From AP-15 sp963799085 (GTDB lineage: Bacteria > Pseudomonadota > Alphaproteobacteria > ATCC43930 > CGMCC-115725): 64,000 bases of DNA. The position numbers and the translations under genes were made by a program. Each line of letters begins with the position of its first letter. The stretch's first letter is position 1. Shown here in pieces: positions 48,697 to 58,738 of this stretch. The notes beneath the pieces are model-generated. The model did no database searches. It was not told where the DNA came from and saw only the letters and a program-made list of their open reading frames with translations. Where the stretch lies: the NCBI GenBank assembly GCA_963799085.1, contig CAWCWA010000020.1, forward strand, positions 1 through 64,000. Reading direction: 5' to 3'.

Positions 48697-49899
48697 TCAG
48701 GAGTGCTGGCGATAGGCCAAGAGGCCCCCGCCCGGCCGCGGCGGATGGGCGCGGATCGCATCCTCGTTGGGCTCGGTGCCCCAGCCGGGGGCATCGGGCA
48801 CCAGCAGATGACCGTTCTCGAATTCAGGAACGGCGGTGAAGAGTTCGTGGTCCCAGGGCAGCCGGTCGACATCGATCTCCATAATCCGCAGATTGGGCAC
48901 CGCGGCGGCGAAATGCGCATTCATCATCGAGGCCAGGTGGCCGTAGAAATTGTGCGGCGCGATGTTGACCTCGAAAGCTTCGGCAACATTGGCGATCTTC
49001 ATCGATTGCCAAACGCCGTTCCACACCGCGTCGATGATGGCGACGTCCATCGCCTGCTCGCGGAAATAAGGCAGGAATTCGCGCAACCCCATCAAGGTCT
49101 CGCACGAGCTGATCGGATGCGGGCTCTGGCGGCGGATATAGCCCAGCGCCTGCGGGTTGTAGCTGTCTATCTCGATCCAGAACATGTCGAAATCGGCGAT
49201 CTCGTCGAGGATCGACAGATAGCCCTCGGTCTTGGCGTTGAAATTGAGGTCAAGCAGCAATTCCATGTCGGCGCCGGCGCCGGCGCGGATCGCCTCAAGA
49301 TGGGCGCGCAGATTGCGCAATACCTTCTTGTCGACGTTGAGCTCGGGCTGGAACGGCACGCCAAAGCCCGGCCGCCAGCCGCGCGGCGCGCCCTCGTCAT
49401 AGATGAAGATGTTGGTCTTGAGCGCGGTGAAGCCGCGTTCGCGCGCCTCCGCGCCGATCGCGCGCACACCGTCGAGGCCGGTGATCGCCGGCTGGTAGAA
49501 CGTCGGATGGTTGATCCGCCAGGTCGCGCAATGCGACCAATAGACCCGCACGCGGTCGCGGATCTTGCCGCCGAGGAGCACATAGCAGGGTACGCCCAGC
49601 GCCTTGGCCTTGGCGTCGAGAAGCGCGTTTTCGATCGCGCCCAGCCCCTCGCCGACCACCCCGCCCGCGGCCGGCCGGGTCAGGCAGTAGAGTTCGGCGT
49701 AAATGCGTTCGTGGTCGAAGACCGGCTGTCCGACGACGCGGCCGGTCATGCGTTCGATGACCGCGCTCACACCCGGCGAGCCGAAGCCCTCGTCGAACTC
49801 GCTCCAGCCAACGATGCCCTCATCGGTCGTCAGCTTCAGGAAGTGGTAATTGCGCCAGCCGGCATCGCAGCGAAGGATTTCCAGACCCGCAACCTTCAT
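48697..49899 (-). CDS. Enolase-superfamily enzyme (mandelate racemase/muconate lactonising type)
   Basis: 400 residues. ATG 49899 chosen because GGGAGG lies six bases upstream; an ATG two codons earlier would sit directly on it. Capping domain with GWSEFDEGFG and RPAAGGVVGEGLGAIENALLD. Barrel with Lys in FTALKTNIF, metal ligands Asp in LLLDLNFNAKT, Glu in FWIEIDSYNP and Glu in SSCETLMGLRE, and His in NIAPHNFYGHLASMM. Probably a sugar-acid or amino-acid derivative dehydratase/racemase; substrate not known. Confidence 0.85.
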   Translation of the reverse strand: MKVAGLEILRCDAGWRNYHFLKLTTDEGIVGWSEFDEGFGSPGVSAVIERMTGRVVGQPVFDHERIYAELYCLTRPAAGGVVGEGLGAIENALLDAKAKALGVPCYVLLGGKIRDRVRVYWSHCATWRINHPTFYQPAITGLDGVRAIGAEARERGFTALKTNIFIYDEGAPRGWRPGFGVPFQPELNVDKKVLRNLRAHLEAIRAGAGADMELLLDLNFNAKTEGYLSILDEIADFDMFWIEIDSYNPQALGYIRRQSPHPISSCETLMGLREFLPYFREQAMDVAIIDAVWNGVWQSMKIANVAEAFEVNIAPHNFYGHLASMMNAHFAAAVPNLRIMEIDVDRLPWDHELFTAVPEFENGHLLVPDAPGWGTEPNEDAIRAHPPRPGGGLLAYRQHS

Positions 49900-50142
49900 C
49901 GACATCCTCCCGGAACTTCTCCGCCGCAGCATAGCCGAGCGGGCTCTCGGGCGCACCGCCGGGGTTTCGATCGTCATGCCGCCTTGCCGCCGACGGTTGT
50001 CGCCACCGTCGCATTCCTGCTTTGCGTGCCCGCCAAGAAATGCGAAAGGTCGCCCTCATTGGGCCTGGGTACCAAGCCCAAGAGCAGACGCGTCTAAAAT
50101 GCGCGCGCCATGACGTTCATTACAGAGAGACGAGGGCGAGAC

Positions 50143-51262
50143 ATGAGCGCAGGGATCGTCCCGATCACGATGCCGAAATGGGGGCTGACGATGACCGAGG
50201 GGAAGGTCCTCGGCTGGCTGAAGCGGGAGGGGGATGCGGTGGCTGCCAGCGACGAACTCCTCGAAATCGAGACAACGAAGATCACCAATGTGATGGAGGC
50301 CAGCGAGGCAGGCGTGCTGCGGCGCGTTGTTGCGGTCGAGGGAGCGATCCTGCCGGTCGGTGGGCTGCTTGCGGTCGTCGCCCCGCTATCCGTGTCGGAC
50401 TCCGAGATTGACGCTTTCGTCGCCGGTTTTGCGCCGGTAGAGCCCGCCGCCGAGGCCGGCGACGAGGCCGCCGCGACCGCACCCCGCGAGATCGAGGTCG
50501 ACGGCCGGCGGTTCCGCTATCTGGAACTCGGCGCCGGCGATGGGCCGCCCGTCGTATTCATCCACGGTTTCGGCGGCGACCTGCAAAGCTGGATGTTCAT
50601 GCAGCCGGCGCTGGCGGAAATCGCGGCGCACGATCGCGTTCGACCTGCCCGGGCATGGCGGCTCGGCCAAGGAAGTGGGCGCCGGCGGCCCCGAGGACCT
50701 GACCGCAGCCGTCGAGGGAGGGCTCGCCTCGCTCGGGATCGAGCGCGCGCATCTCGTCGGCCATTCGATGGGCGGCGCGATCGCGGCCCTCACGGCCATG
50801 CGCCATCCGGAGAAAGCGGCAAGTCTGACCTTGATTGCGTCGTCCGGACTCGGACCCGAGATCAACAGCACCTTTATCGATGCCTTCATCCACGCCGGAC
50901 GGCGACGGGACGCGATCGAGGCGCTGGCCATGCTCGTCCACGACCCCGCTCTTGTCAGCCGCGCGATGATCGAGGAGTTTCTTCGCTACAAGAGGCTCGA
51001 CGGCGTACAGGATGCATTGACGGCGATCGCCGCGGCTTGGTTCGTCGACGGGCATCAACTGCTCGAGCTGCGCGAACAGGTGGCGGCGCTGCCGATGCCG
51101 GTGCAGCTCATCTCGGGCCATGACGACCGAATCATTCCGGTCGCTCACACCGAGGCGATGGCGGGCCGTTTTCCGGTCCACATCTTCGACCGGACCGGAC
51201 ATCTGCCGCATCTCGAAAGAGCTGCGGAGATCGGGCGCCTGATCAAAGCATTCATAGCCTGA
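50143..51262 (+). pseudogene. Lipoyl-domain alpha/beta hydrolase (AcoC-like), one frameshift
   Basis: Residues about 1-80 are a biotin/lipoyl domain (ITMPKWGLTMTEGKVLGWLK, with the lipoylated Lys in EIETTKITNVMEA). A linker leads to an alpha/beta hydrolase (VVFIHGFGGDLQSW, nucleophile HLVGHSMGGAIAAL, His in RTGHLPHLERA). This fusion is the layout of the acetoin dehydrogenase E2-like AcoC. One indel near 50632 splits RVxAFDLPGHG. No E1 or E3 genes lie nearby. Start ATG 50143 is preferred over 50110. Probably the first gene of an operon with the next two. Confidence 0.75.
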
Positions 51263-51279
51263 ATTGAGGGAGGGACGAC

Positions 51280-52449
51280 ATGAAGCGCAGCACGCACCGA
51301 ATCCTAACGACCCATGTCGGCAGTTTGCCGCGGCCGCCCGATCTGTTGGCGATGCTTCAGGCGAAGGAGCGGGGCGCCGCTTTAAACGCGGCGGCTTTGC
51401 AAGGTCGGATCGAAGAAGCCGTCGCCGAGGTCGTGCAGCGGCAGGCGGCGGCTGGGATCGACATCGTCGCCGATGGCGAGATGGGGCGCTTCGGCTTCAT
51501 CCCCTATGTCAACGAGCGGCTCAGCGGCATCGAGCCGAGGCCCGGCACGGCGCGCGCTGGCGGCTGGAGCCAGTCGCGCGAATACCTGGCGTTTCCTGAA
51601 TATTATGCATGGGCCTCACAGATGCCGGGGGCGGCCGGTAAGGCGCCGCCCACCGATTGGGTCTGCACCGGCCCGATCGCCTATCGCGGCCGCGAGGCGC
51701 TGCAGCGCGACATCGACAATCTGAAATCGGCTCTCGCGTCCATCCAATGCGAAGAGGCGTTCATGCCGGCGATCTCGCCGACCAACCTCGCCAATTGGAA
51801 CCACAACGAATACTACGCCACCGACGAGGAATTTCGGGAAGCGTTGGCAAACGCATTGCACGACGAGTACCAGGCGATCGTCGATGCCGGCCTGATCCTG
51901 CAGATCGACGATCCGCAGCTTGCCAGCCATTACGCGATGCATCCGGAACTCGATCTGGAGCAATGCCGCAAATGGGCCGGCGCCAGCGTCGAGCTGTTGA
52001 ACCATGCCTTGCGGGGCATTCCCGCCGACCGCGTGCGTTACCACACCTGCTACAGCATCAATATGGGGCCACGGATCCACGACCTCGAACTCAAGAACAT
52101 TGTCGACATCATGCTCGGCGTGCGTGCCGGGGCCTATTCGTTCGAGGCCGGCAACCCAAGGCACGAGCACGAATGGCGGGTGTGGGAGACGGCCAAATTG
52201 CCGGAAGGCAAGATTCTGATCCCAGGAGTCATCACCCACGCCTCCAACCTCGTCGAGCACCCGGAGGCGGTGGCGCAGCGCATCGGCCGCTTTGCCAATG
52301 TCGTCGGGCGCGAGAACGTCATCGCCGGCGCCGATTGCGGCTTCGCCAGCTTCTCGACCTCGTGCGAGGTCCACCCGACCGTCGTCTGGGCCAAATTCGC
52401 CGCATTGGGCGAAGGCGCGCGCTTGGCCTCGCGGGAGCTGTGGCGATGA
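51280..52449 (+). CDS. MetE-type methyltransferase-like protein
   Basis: 389 residues matching the C-terminal catalytic half of cobalamin-independent methionine synthase, as in stand-alone MetE-like proteins. RILTTHVGSLPRP, GIDIVADGEMGR, the zinc-site HTCYS, Glu region ISPTNLANWN and the final ADCGFASFSTS (Cys). It may methylate a small thiol or demethylate a substrate in catabolism. It begins 17 bases after the lipoyl-hydrolase and overlaps the LLM gene by four bases (ATGA). Confidence 0.85.
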   Translation: MKRSTHRILTTHVGSLPRPPDLLAMLQAKERGAALNAAALQGRIEEAVAEVVQRQAAAGIDIVADGEMGRFGFIPYVNERLSGIEPRPGTARAGGWSQSREYLAFPEYYAWASQMPGAAGKAPPTDWVCTGPIAYRGREALQRDIDNLKSALASIQCEEAFMPAISPTNLANWNHNEYYATDEEFREALANALHDEYQAIVDAGLILQIDDPQLASHYAMHPELDLEQCRKWAGASVELLNHALRGIPADRVRYHTCYSINMGPRIHDLELKNIVDIMLGVRAGAYSFEAGNPRHEHEWRVWETAKLPEGKILIPGVITHASNLVEHPEAVAQRIGRFANVVGRENVIAGADCGFASFSTSCEVHPTVVWAKFAALGEGARLASRELWR

Positions 52450-53501
52450 AATTCGGCTATTTTACGCTGAGCGACAACCACTACCGCGACAACACCCGCA
52501 GCGCCAACCAGTTCGTCGCCGACATCATCGACGAGGCGGTCTACGCCGACGAAATCGGGCTGCATTCGGCCTGGATCGGCGAACACCACTTCAGCACATT
52601 GGGGGTGCTCTCCTGTCCCGATCTGGTGCTCGCCAACGTCGCGGCCCGCACCCGCCATGTGCGGCTGGCGCCGGCGGTGACGGTGTTGCCGCTGCACCAT
52701 CCGATCCGGGTTGCCGAACAATGGGCGACCCTCGACCTGATCAGCGACGGGCGCGTCGATTTCGCCGCCGGCCGCGGCTACGACCGCCGCGAATACGGAC
52801 CGCTCGGCGTCTCGTTCGAGAACAACCAAGCGATCTTCGAGGAAGGGATGGAGATCGTCCGGCGGTTGTGGGCGAGCGACGCCCCGATCTCACACCACGG
52901 CGCCCACTACAATTTCGACGACGTCGCGATCACGCCACAGCCGGTGCAGCGACCCCTCCCAGCCTATGTCGCCTCGTTCTCGAAGCCGTCAATAGCGCTT
53001 GCCGGCCGTCTCGGCTGCGGATTGATCGTGGCGCCCTTCGCCGCGGCGATGACCTTCGGCGGCCTGCGCCAGGTGGCCGATCTCTACCGAGAGAACTGCG
53101 CCGAGCACGGACAAAAGCCGGGCCGGCTGATGTGCAGCTACTTCATCCATTTCGCCGACACCCCGACCGAGGAGGTGGCGGCGCGGGCGCGTCAATTGCG
53201 CTATTACCAGGAATGCGTGATCGCGGCCTTCCCCGGCGATCCCGCGACCGCGCCGCCTAGCTACCGCTATTTCGTCGCCGTGGTCGAACGGCTGCGCAAT
53301 GTGCGGCCCGAGGATCTGACCGACAATTCAGTGCTGATCGGATCGCCTGGGCAGATCGCCGACAGCTTGAAGAAAGTCACGGACGCCGGCGTCGACGAGG
53401 TGATCCTCTACTTCAATGTCGGCCTCAAACCGCATGCCCAGGTCAAGCAAGAGATGGCCCGCTTTATGACAGAAGTGGCGCCCAAATTCGCTGGCGACTA
53501 A
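52446..53501 (+). CDS. LLM class flavin-dependent oxidoreductase
   Basis: 351 residues of the luciferase-like monooxygenase family using reduced FMN or F420. MKFGYFTLSDNHY, AWIGEHHFSTLGVLSCPDLV, LAPAVTVLPLHHPIRVAEQW and GRVDFAAGRGYDRREYGPLG are typical. ATG overlaps the stop of the MetE-like gene; its end overlaps the convergent MFS gene by four bases. Confidence 0.88.
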   Translation: MKFGYFTLSDNHYRDNTRSANQFVADIIDEAVYADEIGLHSAWIGEHHFSTLGVLSCPDLVLANVAARTRHVRLAPAVTVLPLHHPIRVAEQWATLDLISDGRVDFAAGRGYDRREYGPLGVSFENNQAIFEEGMEIVRRLWASDAPISHHGAHYNFDDVAITPQPVQRPLPAYVASFSKPSIALAGRLGCGLIVAPFAAAMTFGGLRQVADLYRENCAEHGQKPGRLMCSYFIHFADTPTEEVAARARQLRYYQECVIAAFPGDPATAPPSYRYFVAVVERLRNVRPEDLTDNSVLIGSPGQIADSLKKVTDAGVDEVILYFNVGLKPHAQVKQEMARFMTEVAPKFAGD

Positions 53502-54928
53502 TCATCGATCGCCGAGAGCGGGCGGGCGACGCGTTCGAGAGGCTGACGCTCGGCCTTGATGCCGATCCAGGCCTCGGTCAACGCGGCCGCCAGCATCAGC
53601 GTCGCACCAAGCGCGTAGCCCCAGAAGACGGCGCTGCGCTCGCCCGACCCGACCAGCAGACCGAAGAGCCAAGGCGAAACGACGCCGCCGAGCGCGGTGC
53701 CGAGCGAATAGAACAAGGCAATTGCCAGGGCGCGGGCTTCGAGCGGGAAGCTTTCGCTGACCGTCAAATAGGCCGCACTCGCCGCCGCCGAGGCGAAAAA
53801 GAAAATCACGGTCCAGCACGCGGTCAGTTGCCCCGCAGTCAACAATTCCTCGCGAAACAGATATCCGACGAACGCCAGCAGCAGGCCGGAGATCGCGTAC
53901 GTCGCGGTGATCATCGGCTTGCGGCCGACGAGATCGAAGAGCGGGCCCAGCAACAGCGGGCCCAGGAAATTGCCGAGCGCGAAGGGCATGATGTACCAGC
54001 CGATCGCGGCGGACGGGATCCCGTAGAAGCGGGTCAGCACCAGCGCATAGGAGAAGAAGATCGCGTTATAGAAAAAGGCCTGCGCGGCCATCAGTACGAG
54101 GCCGAGCAAAGCTCGGCGACGATGGTCGTGGAGGATCGCCCGCACAACCTGCACAATCGAGGTCCGCGACGAAACCATAAGCCGGATCGCCGCGTCACCT
54201 ACCGGCTTCAGCGATGCCCCCGCATGCCGCTCGATATCTGCCGTCACGGTTTCGGCCTCGGCCAGGCGGTTGTGCAATACGAGCCAGCGCGGGCTTTCCG
54301 GAATGAAGCGGCGCAGCAGCAGAATGAAGAGCCCCAATGCCGAGCCGATGCCAAAGGCGGCGCGCCAGCCCCAATCGGGCGGCAACAGCCGCGGCTGCAG
54401 AAACAGAACGGCGCCGGCCGCGCCCAACGCAGCGCCGATCCAGAAACTGCCGTTGATCGCGAGATCGAGACGGCCGCGGAACCTCGCTGGGGTGAATTCC
54501 TGGATCGCCGAATTGATCGCCGTGTATTCGCCGCCGATCCCGGCTCCGGTCAGGAAGCGGAAAATGGCGAAGCTCCAGAAATCCCACGCCAGCGCGGTCG
54601 CGGCCGTCGCGACGAGGTAGAACCCGAGCGTCACCATGAAGAGCCGCTTGCGACCGAGTCGGTCGGTCAGATAGCCGAACAACAATGCCCCCGAGACAGC
54701 GCCCGCGAGATAGGCGCTGCCGACGAGGCCGACTTCTACTTCGCTGAAATGCAGGACTGGGCTTTCCTGCAGCGCGCCGGCGATCGAGCCCGCAAGCGTC
54801 ACCTCGAGCCCGTCGAGCACCCAGGTGATGCCGAGTGCAATCGCGATCAACGTATGAAACCGGGTCCAGGGCAGCCGGTCGAGGCGTGCCGGGATGTCAG
54901 TTTCGACGATCTCTGCAGTGTCGCGCAT
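53498..54928 (-). CDS. MFS transporter
   Basis: About 476 residues from ATG 54928. Twelve hydrophobic segments; loop motifs GYLTDRLGRKRLFM (between helices 2 and 3) and FDLVGRKPM in the second half, RFLTGAGIGGEYTAINS before helix 5, and IPESPRWLVLHNR after helix 6, as in the sugar/aromatic-acid porter group. Probably imports an organic acid used by nearby catabolic genes. A longer start at 54961 exists without better support. Confidence 0.88.
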   Translation of the reverse strand: MRDTAEIVETDIPARLDRLPWTRFHTLIAIALGITWVLDGLEVTLAGSIAGALQESPVLHFSEVEVGLVGSAYLAGAVSGALLFGYLTDRLGRKRLFMVTLGFYLVATAATALAWDFWSFAIFRFLTGAGIGGEYTAINSAIQEFTPARFRGRLDLAINGSFWIGAALGAAGAVLFLQPRLLPPDWGWRAAFGIGSALGLFILLLRRFIPESPRWLVLHNRLAEAETVTADIERHAGASLKPVGDAAIRLMVSSRTSIVQVVRAILHDHRRRALLGLVLMAAQAFFYNAIFFSYALVLTRFYGIPSAAIGWYIMPFALGNFLGPLLLGPLFDLVGRKPMITATYAISGLLLAFVGYLFREELLTAGQLTACWTVIFFFASAAASAAYLTVSESFPLEARALAIALFYSLGTALGGVVSPWLFGLLVGSGERSAVFWGYALGATLMLAAALTEAWIGIKAERQPLERVARPLSAIDD

Positions 54929-54977
54929 GCTATTCCCGTACCGAGAATACTCAACGGACAACAGCGGACGACCGGCA

Positions 54978-55472
54978 ATGTCGCAGCCAAAGAAAGGTTT
55001 CTTCTATGGATTGGCGGCCGCGCTGTGGCTTCTTGCAGGCGGCGCGCGGGCCGAGGAAGTCGGGAGCTTCAGCAACGACTGGACCGGCAACGGCATGGTC
55101 GTCGAAGCGCTGGCCGACCCGAAGGTGCAGGGGGTGACTTGTCACCTCGTGCATTTCGACCGCAGCGTGATCGATCGGCTGACCAAGGGAAACTGGTTCG
55201 AGAATCCTTCGAACAGCGCGATCTCCTGCCAGCAGACGGGCCCGATCGTCATCGGCAAAATCGTTCTCGGGCGTAAGGGCGAAGAGGTCTTCTCGCAGCG
55301 CATGAGCCTGTTCTTCAAATCGATCGCGGTGCGGCGGATCTATGACAAGGCGAACGACACGCTCGTCTATGTCGCCTACAGCCGGCAGATCAAGGATGCG
55401 AGCGCCAAGATGGGACTGTCGACCGTGGCTCTGTTCAACGCCAACCCGACCTGGAGCGAAGGCAGACCCTGA
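54978..55472 (+). CDS. creA: CreA family exported protein
   Basis: 164 residues from ATG 54978 (MSQPKKGFFYGLAAALWLLA). Signal peptide with cleavage near GGARA. The CreA pattern follows: VGSFSNDW, then IVVEA-type NGMVVEALADPKVQGVTCHL, SNSAISCQQTGPI, and the C-terminal KTLVYVAYS-like DTLVYVAYSRQIKDAS. Two conserved Cys may form a disulfide in the periplasm. Function unknown. Divergent from the MFS gene. Confidence 0.85.
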   Translation: MSQPKKGFFYGLAAALWLLAGGARAEEVGSFSNDWTGNGMVVEALADPKVQGVTCHLVHFDRSVIDRLTKGNWFENPSNSAISCQQTGPIVIGKIVLGRKGEEVFSQRMSLFFKSIAVRRIYDKANDTLVYVAYSRQIKDASAKMGLSTVALFNANPTWSEGRP

Positions 55473-55555
55473 CAAACCGATTTTCCAGACAGTCGTTCTC
55501 CCGTATGGCGGAACCCGTCGGCGGTGCCGATATGCGCTGAGGGAGGTGTCCGCGC

Positions 55556-57895
55556 ATGAAGCAATTCGGCATCGGGCAGCCGGTCCGACGCGTCGAGGAT
55601 CGGCGTTTTCTGACCGGCCGCGGGAGGTATCTCGACGATTTGAACCGGCCGCGGCAGGTCCATGCCCATATGCTCCGCTCGCCGCACGCGCACGCCCGCA
55701 TCCGGTCGATCGACGCCAAAGCTGCGCGCGCCTTGCCCGGAGTCTTCGCCGTCTTCACCGGCGCCGACATCGCCGCCGACGGGCTCGGCACGATCCCGTG
55801 CCTCAGCGTGCTGACCAATCACGACGGCTCGCAATCGGCAACGCCGGAGCGGCCGACAATCGCGCACGATTGCGTGCGCCATGTCGGCGACACCGTAGCG
55901 ATGGTCGTGGCCGAGACCCCTACCCTCGCCCGCGACGCCGCCGAACTAATCGCTGTCGATTTCGAGCCGCTGCCGGCGACGATTGAAACCGCGAGTGCTC
56001 TCGGCCCGGATCGGCCGCTGGTCTGGGACAAGGTCCCGGGCAATCTCTGCTTCGACTGGGAACTTGGCGACGCGGTGGCGGTCGAGCGGGCGATGGCCGG
56101 GGCGCAACATCGCATCACCTTCGAACTCGTCAACAATCGCATCATCGTCAATTCGATGGAGCCGCGCGGCGCGATCGGCGAATACGATGCGGGCGAGGAC
56201 GCCTACACCTTGTGGAGTTCGACCCAGGGCTCGCATTTCTTGCGGGGCCTGCTTGCGCAGAACATCTTCAGGGTCCCCGAGAACCGCGTCCGCGTTGTCA
56301 CCCGCGATGTCGGCGGCGGGTTCGGCATGAAGCTGTTTCTCTACCCCGAGCACATTCTAGCGCTGTGGGCGGCGAAAAAGGTCGGCCGCCCGGTCAAATG
56401 GCAGCCCGAGCGCCAGGACGCCTTCATGACCGACACGCAGGGCCGCGACAATGTCATGCGGCTCGAACTGGGGCTTGCCGCCGATTTGCGCTTTCTGGCG
56501 CTCTCGGTTGAGAACCTCGCCAATATGGGCGCCTATCTGTCGAATTTCGCGCCGGAGATCCCAACCGCGTCCGGCGCGGTCATGTTCAGCGGCGTGTACG
56601 CGATCCCGGCGATCCATGTCCGGGTCAAGGGGGCGTTCACCCATACCGTTCCCGTCGACGCCTATCGCGGCGCCGGTCGGCCGGAGGCGGCCTACGCCGT
56701 CGAGCGGCTGATCGACGTGGCGGCGCGCCGGCTGGGTTTCGCGCCCCACGAGTTGCGCCGACGCAACCTGATCCAGCCCGAGGCGATGCCCTATGCAACC
56801 CCGCTCGGCCTCACCTATGACAGCGGCGATTTCGCCCGTAACATGGAGGATGCGCTGGCCGCGGCCGATGTCGCCGGCTTTCCCGCACGGCGCGAGGCGG
56901 CGCAGGCGCGCGGCCGTCTGCACGGGCTCGGCCATGCCGTCTATATCGAGCAGAGCGGCGGCGGTCCCGACGAATTCGCCGAACTGCGTTTCGATCCGGG
57001 CGGAGGGCTGACGATATTGATGGGGACGCAATCCTCGGGTCAGGGACACCACACCGCCTATGCCCAGCTTGCCGCCGAACGGCTTGGCGTTGATCCCACA
57101 ACGATCCGGGTATTGCAGGGAGACACCGAGGCGGTCGGCTTCGGCCGTGGCACCGGCGGGTCGCGTTCGCTGCCCGTCGGCGGCACCGCCCTAGACCACG
57201 CCGCCGCAAAATTGATCGCGAAGGGCCGCCGCATCGCCGCCCATCTGCTCGAGGCCGCCGAACCCGATCTCATCTTCGACGACGGCACATTCACGATCGC
57301 CGGCACCGATCGCCAATTGCGGATCGAGGCCGTAGCGCGTGCCGCCTTCGATCCGGCACAGTTGCCAGCCAATGTCGAACCGGGCTTTGCGGAGAGCGGG
57401 CATTTCACACCGCCGGCTTCGACCTTTCCCAACGGCTGCCATGTTTGCGAAGTCGAAATCGACCCCGAGACCGGACATATCGAGATTTTGCGCTTTCTCG
57501 TGGTCGACGATTTCGGCACGGTCGTCAACCCGCTGCTGCTGCGCGGCCAGGTGCAGGGCGGCGTCGCCCAGGGAGTGGGACAAGCCATGATCGAAAACTG
57601 CGTATACGACGCCGATACCGGGCAGCTTGTCACCGGTTCGCTGACCGATTACGGGTTGCCGCGCGCCGACGATCTGCCGGCGATCGAGTTTGCCTATAAT
57701 GTCGTCCCCTGCCAGACCAACCCGCTCGGCCTCAAGGGGGCGGGCGAGGCCGGGGCGATCGGCGCTCCTCCGGCGCTCGTCAACGCCGTCGCCGACGCGC
57801 TTTCCCCGCTCGGGATCGAGCATATCGACATGCCGATGACCCCCGAACGAGTATGGCGAGCGATCCGCGCCGCCACATCGGAGGCCGCGGAATGA
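55556..57895 (+). CDS. Xanthine dehydrogenase/CoxL family molybdopterin subunit (form II)
   Basis: 779 residues. Start IGQPVRRVEDRRFLTGRGRY. MoCo region GGGFGMKLFLYPEH, then AYRGAGRPEAAYAVERLID, the form II version of the CoxL active-site loop (true CO dehydrogenases have AYRCSFR). Also GQGHHTAYAQLAAERLG, GTGGSRSLPVGGTA and the catalytic Glu in KGAGEAGAIGAPPA. So an aldehyde or heterocycle hydroxylase rather than CO dehydrogenase. The usual FeS and FAD subunit genes are not next to it. Confidence 0.9.
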   Translation: MKQFGIGQPVRRVEDRRFLTGRGRYLDDLNRPRQVHAHMLRSPHAHARIRSIDAKAARALPGVFAVFTGADIAADGLGTIPCLSVLTNHDGSQSATPERPTIAHDCVRHVGDTVAMVVAETPTLARDAAELIAVDFEPLPATIETASALGPDRPLVWDKVPGNLCFDWELGDAVAVERAMAGAQHRITFELVNNRIIVNSMEPRGAIGEYDAGEDAYTLWSSTQGSHFLRGLLAQNIFRVPENRVRVVTRDVGGGFGMKLFLYPEHILALWAAKKVGRPVKWQPERQDAFMTDTQGRDNVMRLELGLAADLRFLALSVENLANMGAYLSNFAPEIPTASGAVMFSGVYAIPAIHVRVKGAFTHTVPVDAYRGAGRPEAAYAVERLIDVAARRLGFAPHELRRRNLIQPEAMPYATPLGLTYDSGDFARNMEDALAAADVAGFPARREAAQARGRLHGLGHAVYIEQSGGGPDEFAELRFDPGGGLTILMGTQSSGQGHHTAYAQLAAERLGVDPTTIRVLQGDTEAVGFGRGTGGSRSLPVGGTALDHAAAKLIAKGRRIAAHLLEAAEPDLIFDDGTFTIAGTDRQLRIEAVARAAFDPAQLPANVEPGFAESGHFTPPASTFPNGCHVCEVEIDPETGHIEILRFLVVDDFGTVVNPLLLRGQVQGGVAQGVGQAMIENCVYDADTGQLVTGSLTDYGLPRADDLPAIEFAYNVVPCQTNPLGLKGAGEAGAIGAPPALVNAVADALSPLGIEHIDMPMTPERVWRAIRAATSEAAE

Positions 57896-58662
57896 GTGCT
57901 TCGCACGAATTGCTGCTCGACGCCGCCCGGCGAGCTGCACTCGCCGCCGGTGAGGTAATCATGCGGGTTTATGCGGCACCCTTCGACATTCGACATAAGG
58001 CGGACAAGACGCCCGTCACCGAGGCCGATCTCGCCTCCGAAAGAGTTATCGTCGCGATGCTTGACCAGGTCTCCGACGACATCCCGATTGCCTCCGAGGA
58101 ACTCGTCGACGCTAATGGTCTGCCGCCTGAGGCGGCGCGGTTCTGGGTCGTCGATCCGCTCGACGGAACCCGCGAATTCGTTGCGCATAACGACGAATTC
58201 TCGGTCTGCATCGCACTCGTCGAGCACGGCAGACCGGTGCTCGGGGTCGTGCACGGGCCGGCGCTCGGCGTCACGTATACGGCCTGCGGCCCCGGAACCG
58301 CCACCCGCCAGCGGGGGCTCTCCCGTCCCGAGCCGATCAGCGCCCGTCCGCCGCCCGAAGACGGGCTCGTCGTGATCCACAGCCGGTCACACGAGAACAG
58401 CCGGCGCCTCGCGGAATTTCTGGTGGATTTTCCGGTGCGCGAACGACGACAGTGCGGTAGCGCGCTCAAATTCGGCGTCATCGCCGCCGGCGAGGCCGAC
58501 CTCTATCCGCGGTTCGGGACGACAATGGAGTGGGACACCGCGGCCGGGCAGGCGGTGCTCGAAGCCGCCGGCGGCCGGGTCGAAACGCTGAACGGCGGGC
58601 CGCTCGTCTACGGCAAGCCTGGACTCAAAAACGAGGGCTTCATTGCCTGCGGCAGACCATGA
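57892..58662 (+). CDS. cysQ: 3'(2'),5'-bisphosphate nucleotidase CysQ
   Basis: 256 residues. ATG overlaps the CoxL stop (ATGA at 57892). Inositol-monophosphatase fold: KADKTPVTEADLASERVI, IASEELVD (metal Glu), WVVDPLDGTREFVAHNDEFS (DPLDGT metal site) and EWDTAAGQAVLEAAGG. Hydrolyses PAP in sulfate assimilation. Its overlap with a molybdopterin gene is a curious pairing. Confidence 0.88.
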   Translation: MSASHELLLDAARRAALAAGEVIMRVYAAPFDIRHKADKTPVTEADLASERVIVAMLDQVSDDIPIASEELVDANGLPPEAARFWVVDPLDGTREFVAHNDEFSVCIALVEHGRPVLGVVHGPALGVTYTACGPGTATRQRGLSRPEPISARPPPEDGLVVIHSRSHENSRRLAEFLVDFPVRERRQCGSALKFGVIAAGEADLYPRFGTTMEWDTAAGQAVLEAAGGRVETLNGGPLVYGKPGLKNEGFIACGRP

Positions 58663-58738
58663 CACATTCGTGAAGCAGCTGCCGAGCCGTGTCAGGGGTC
58701 GGCAGCGCCAGTCGGTAGAGCCCGCGGCGCGACACCCG

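Noticed and set aside
48379..50097. 572-codon plus-strand open frame over the enolase-superfamily gene
   Set aside because: The minus-strand gene has all metal ligands and a good ribosome-binding site; the plus frame has no motif.
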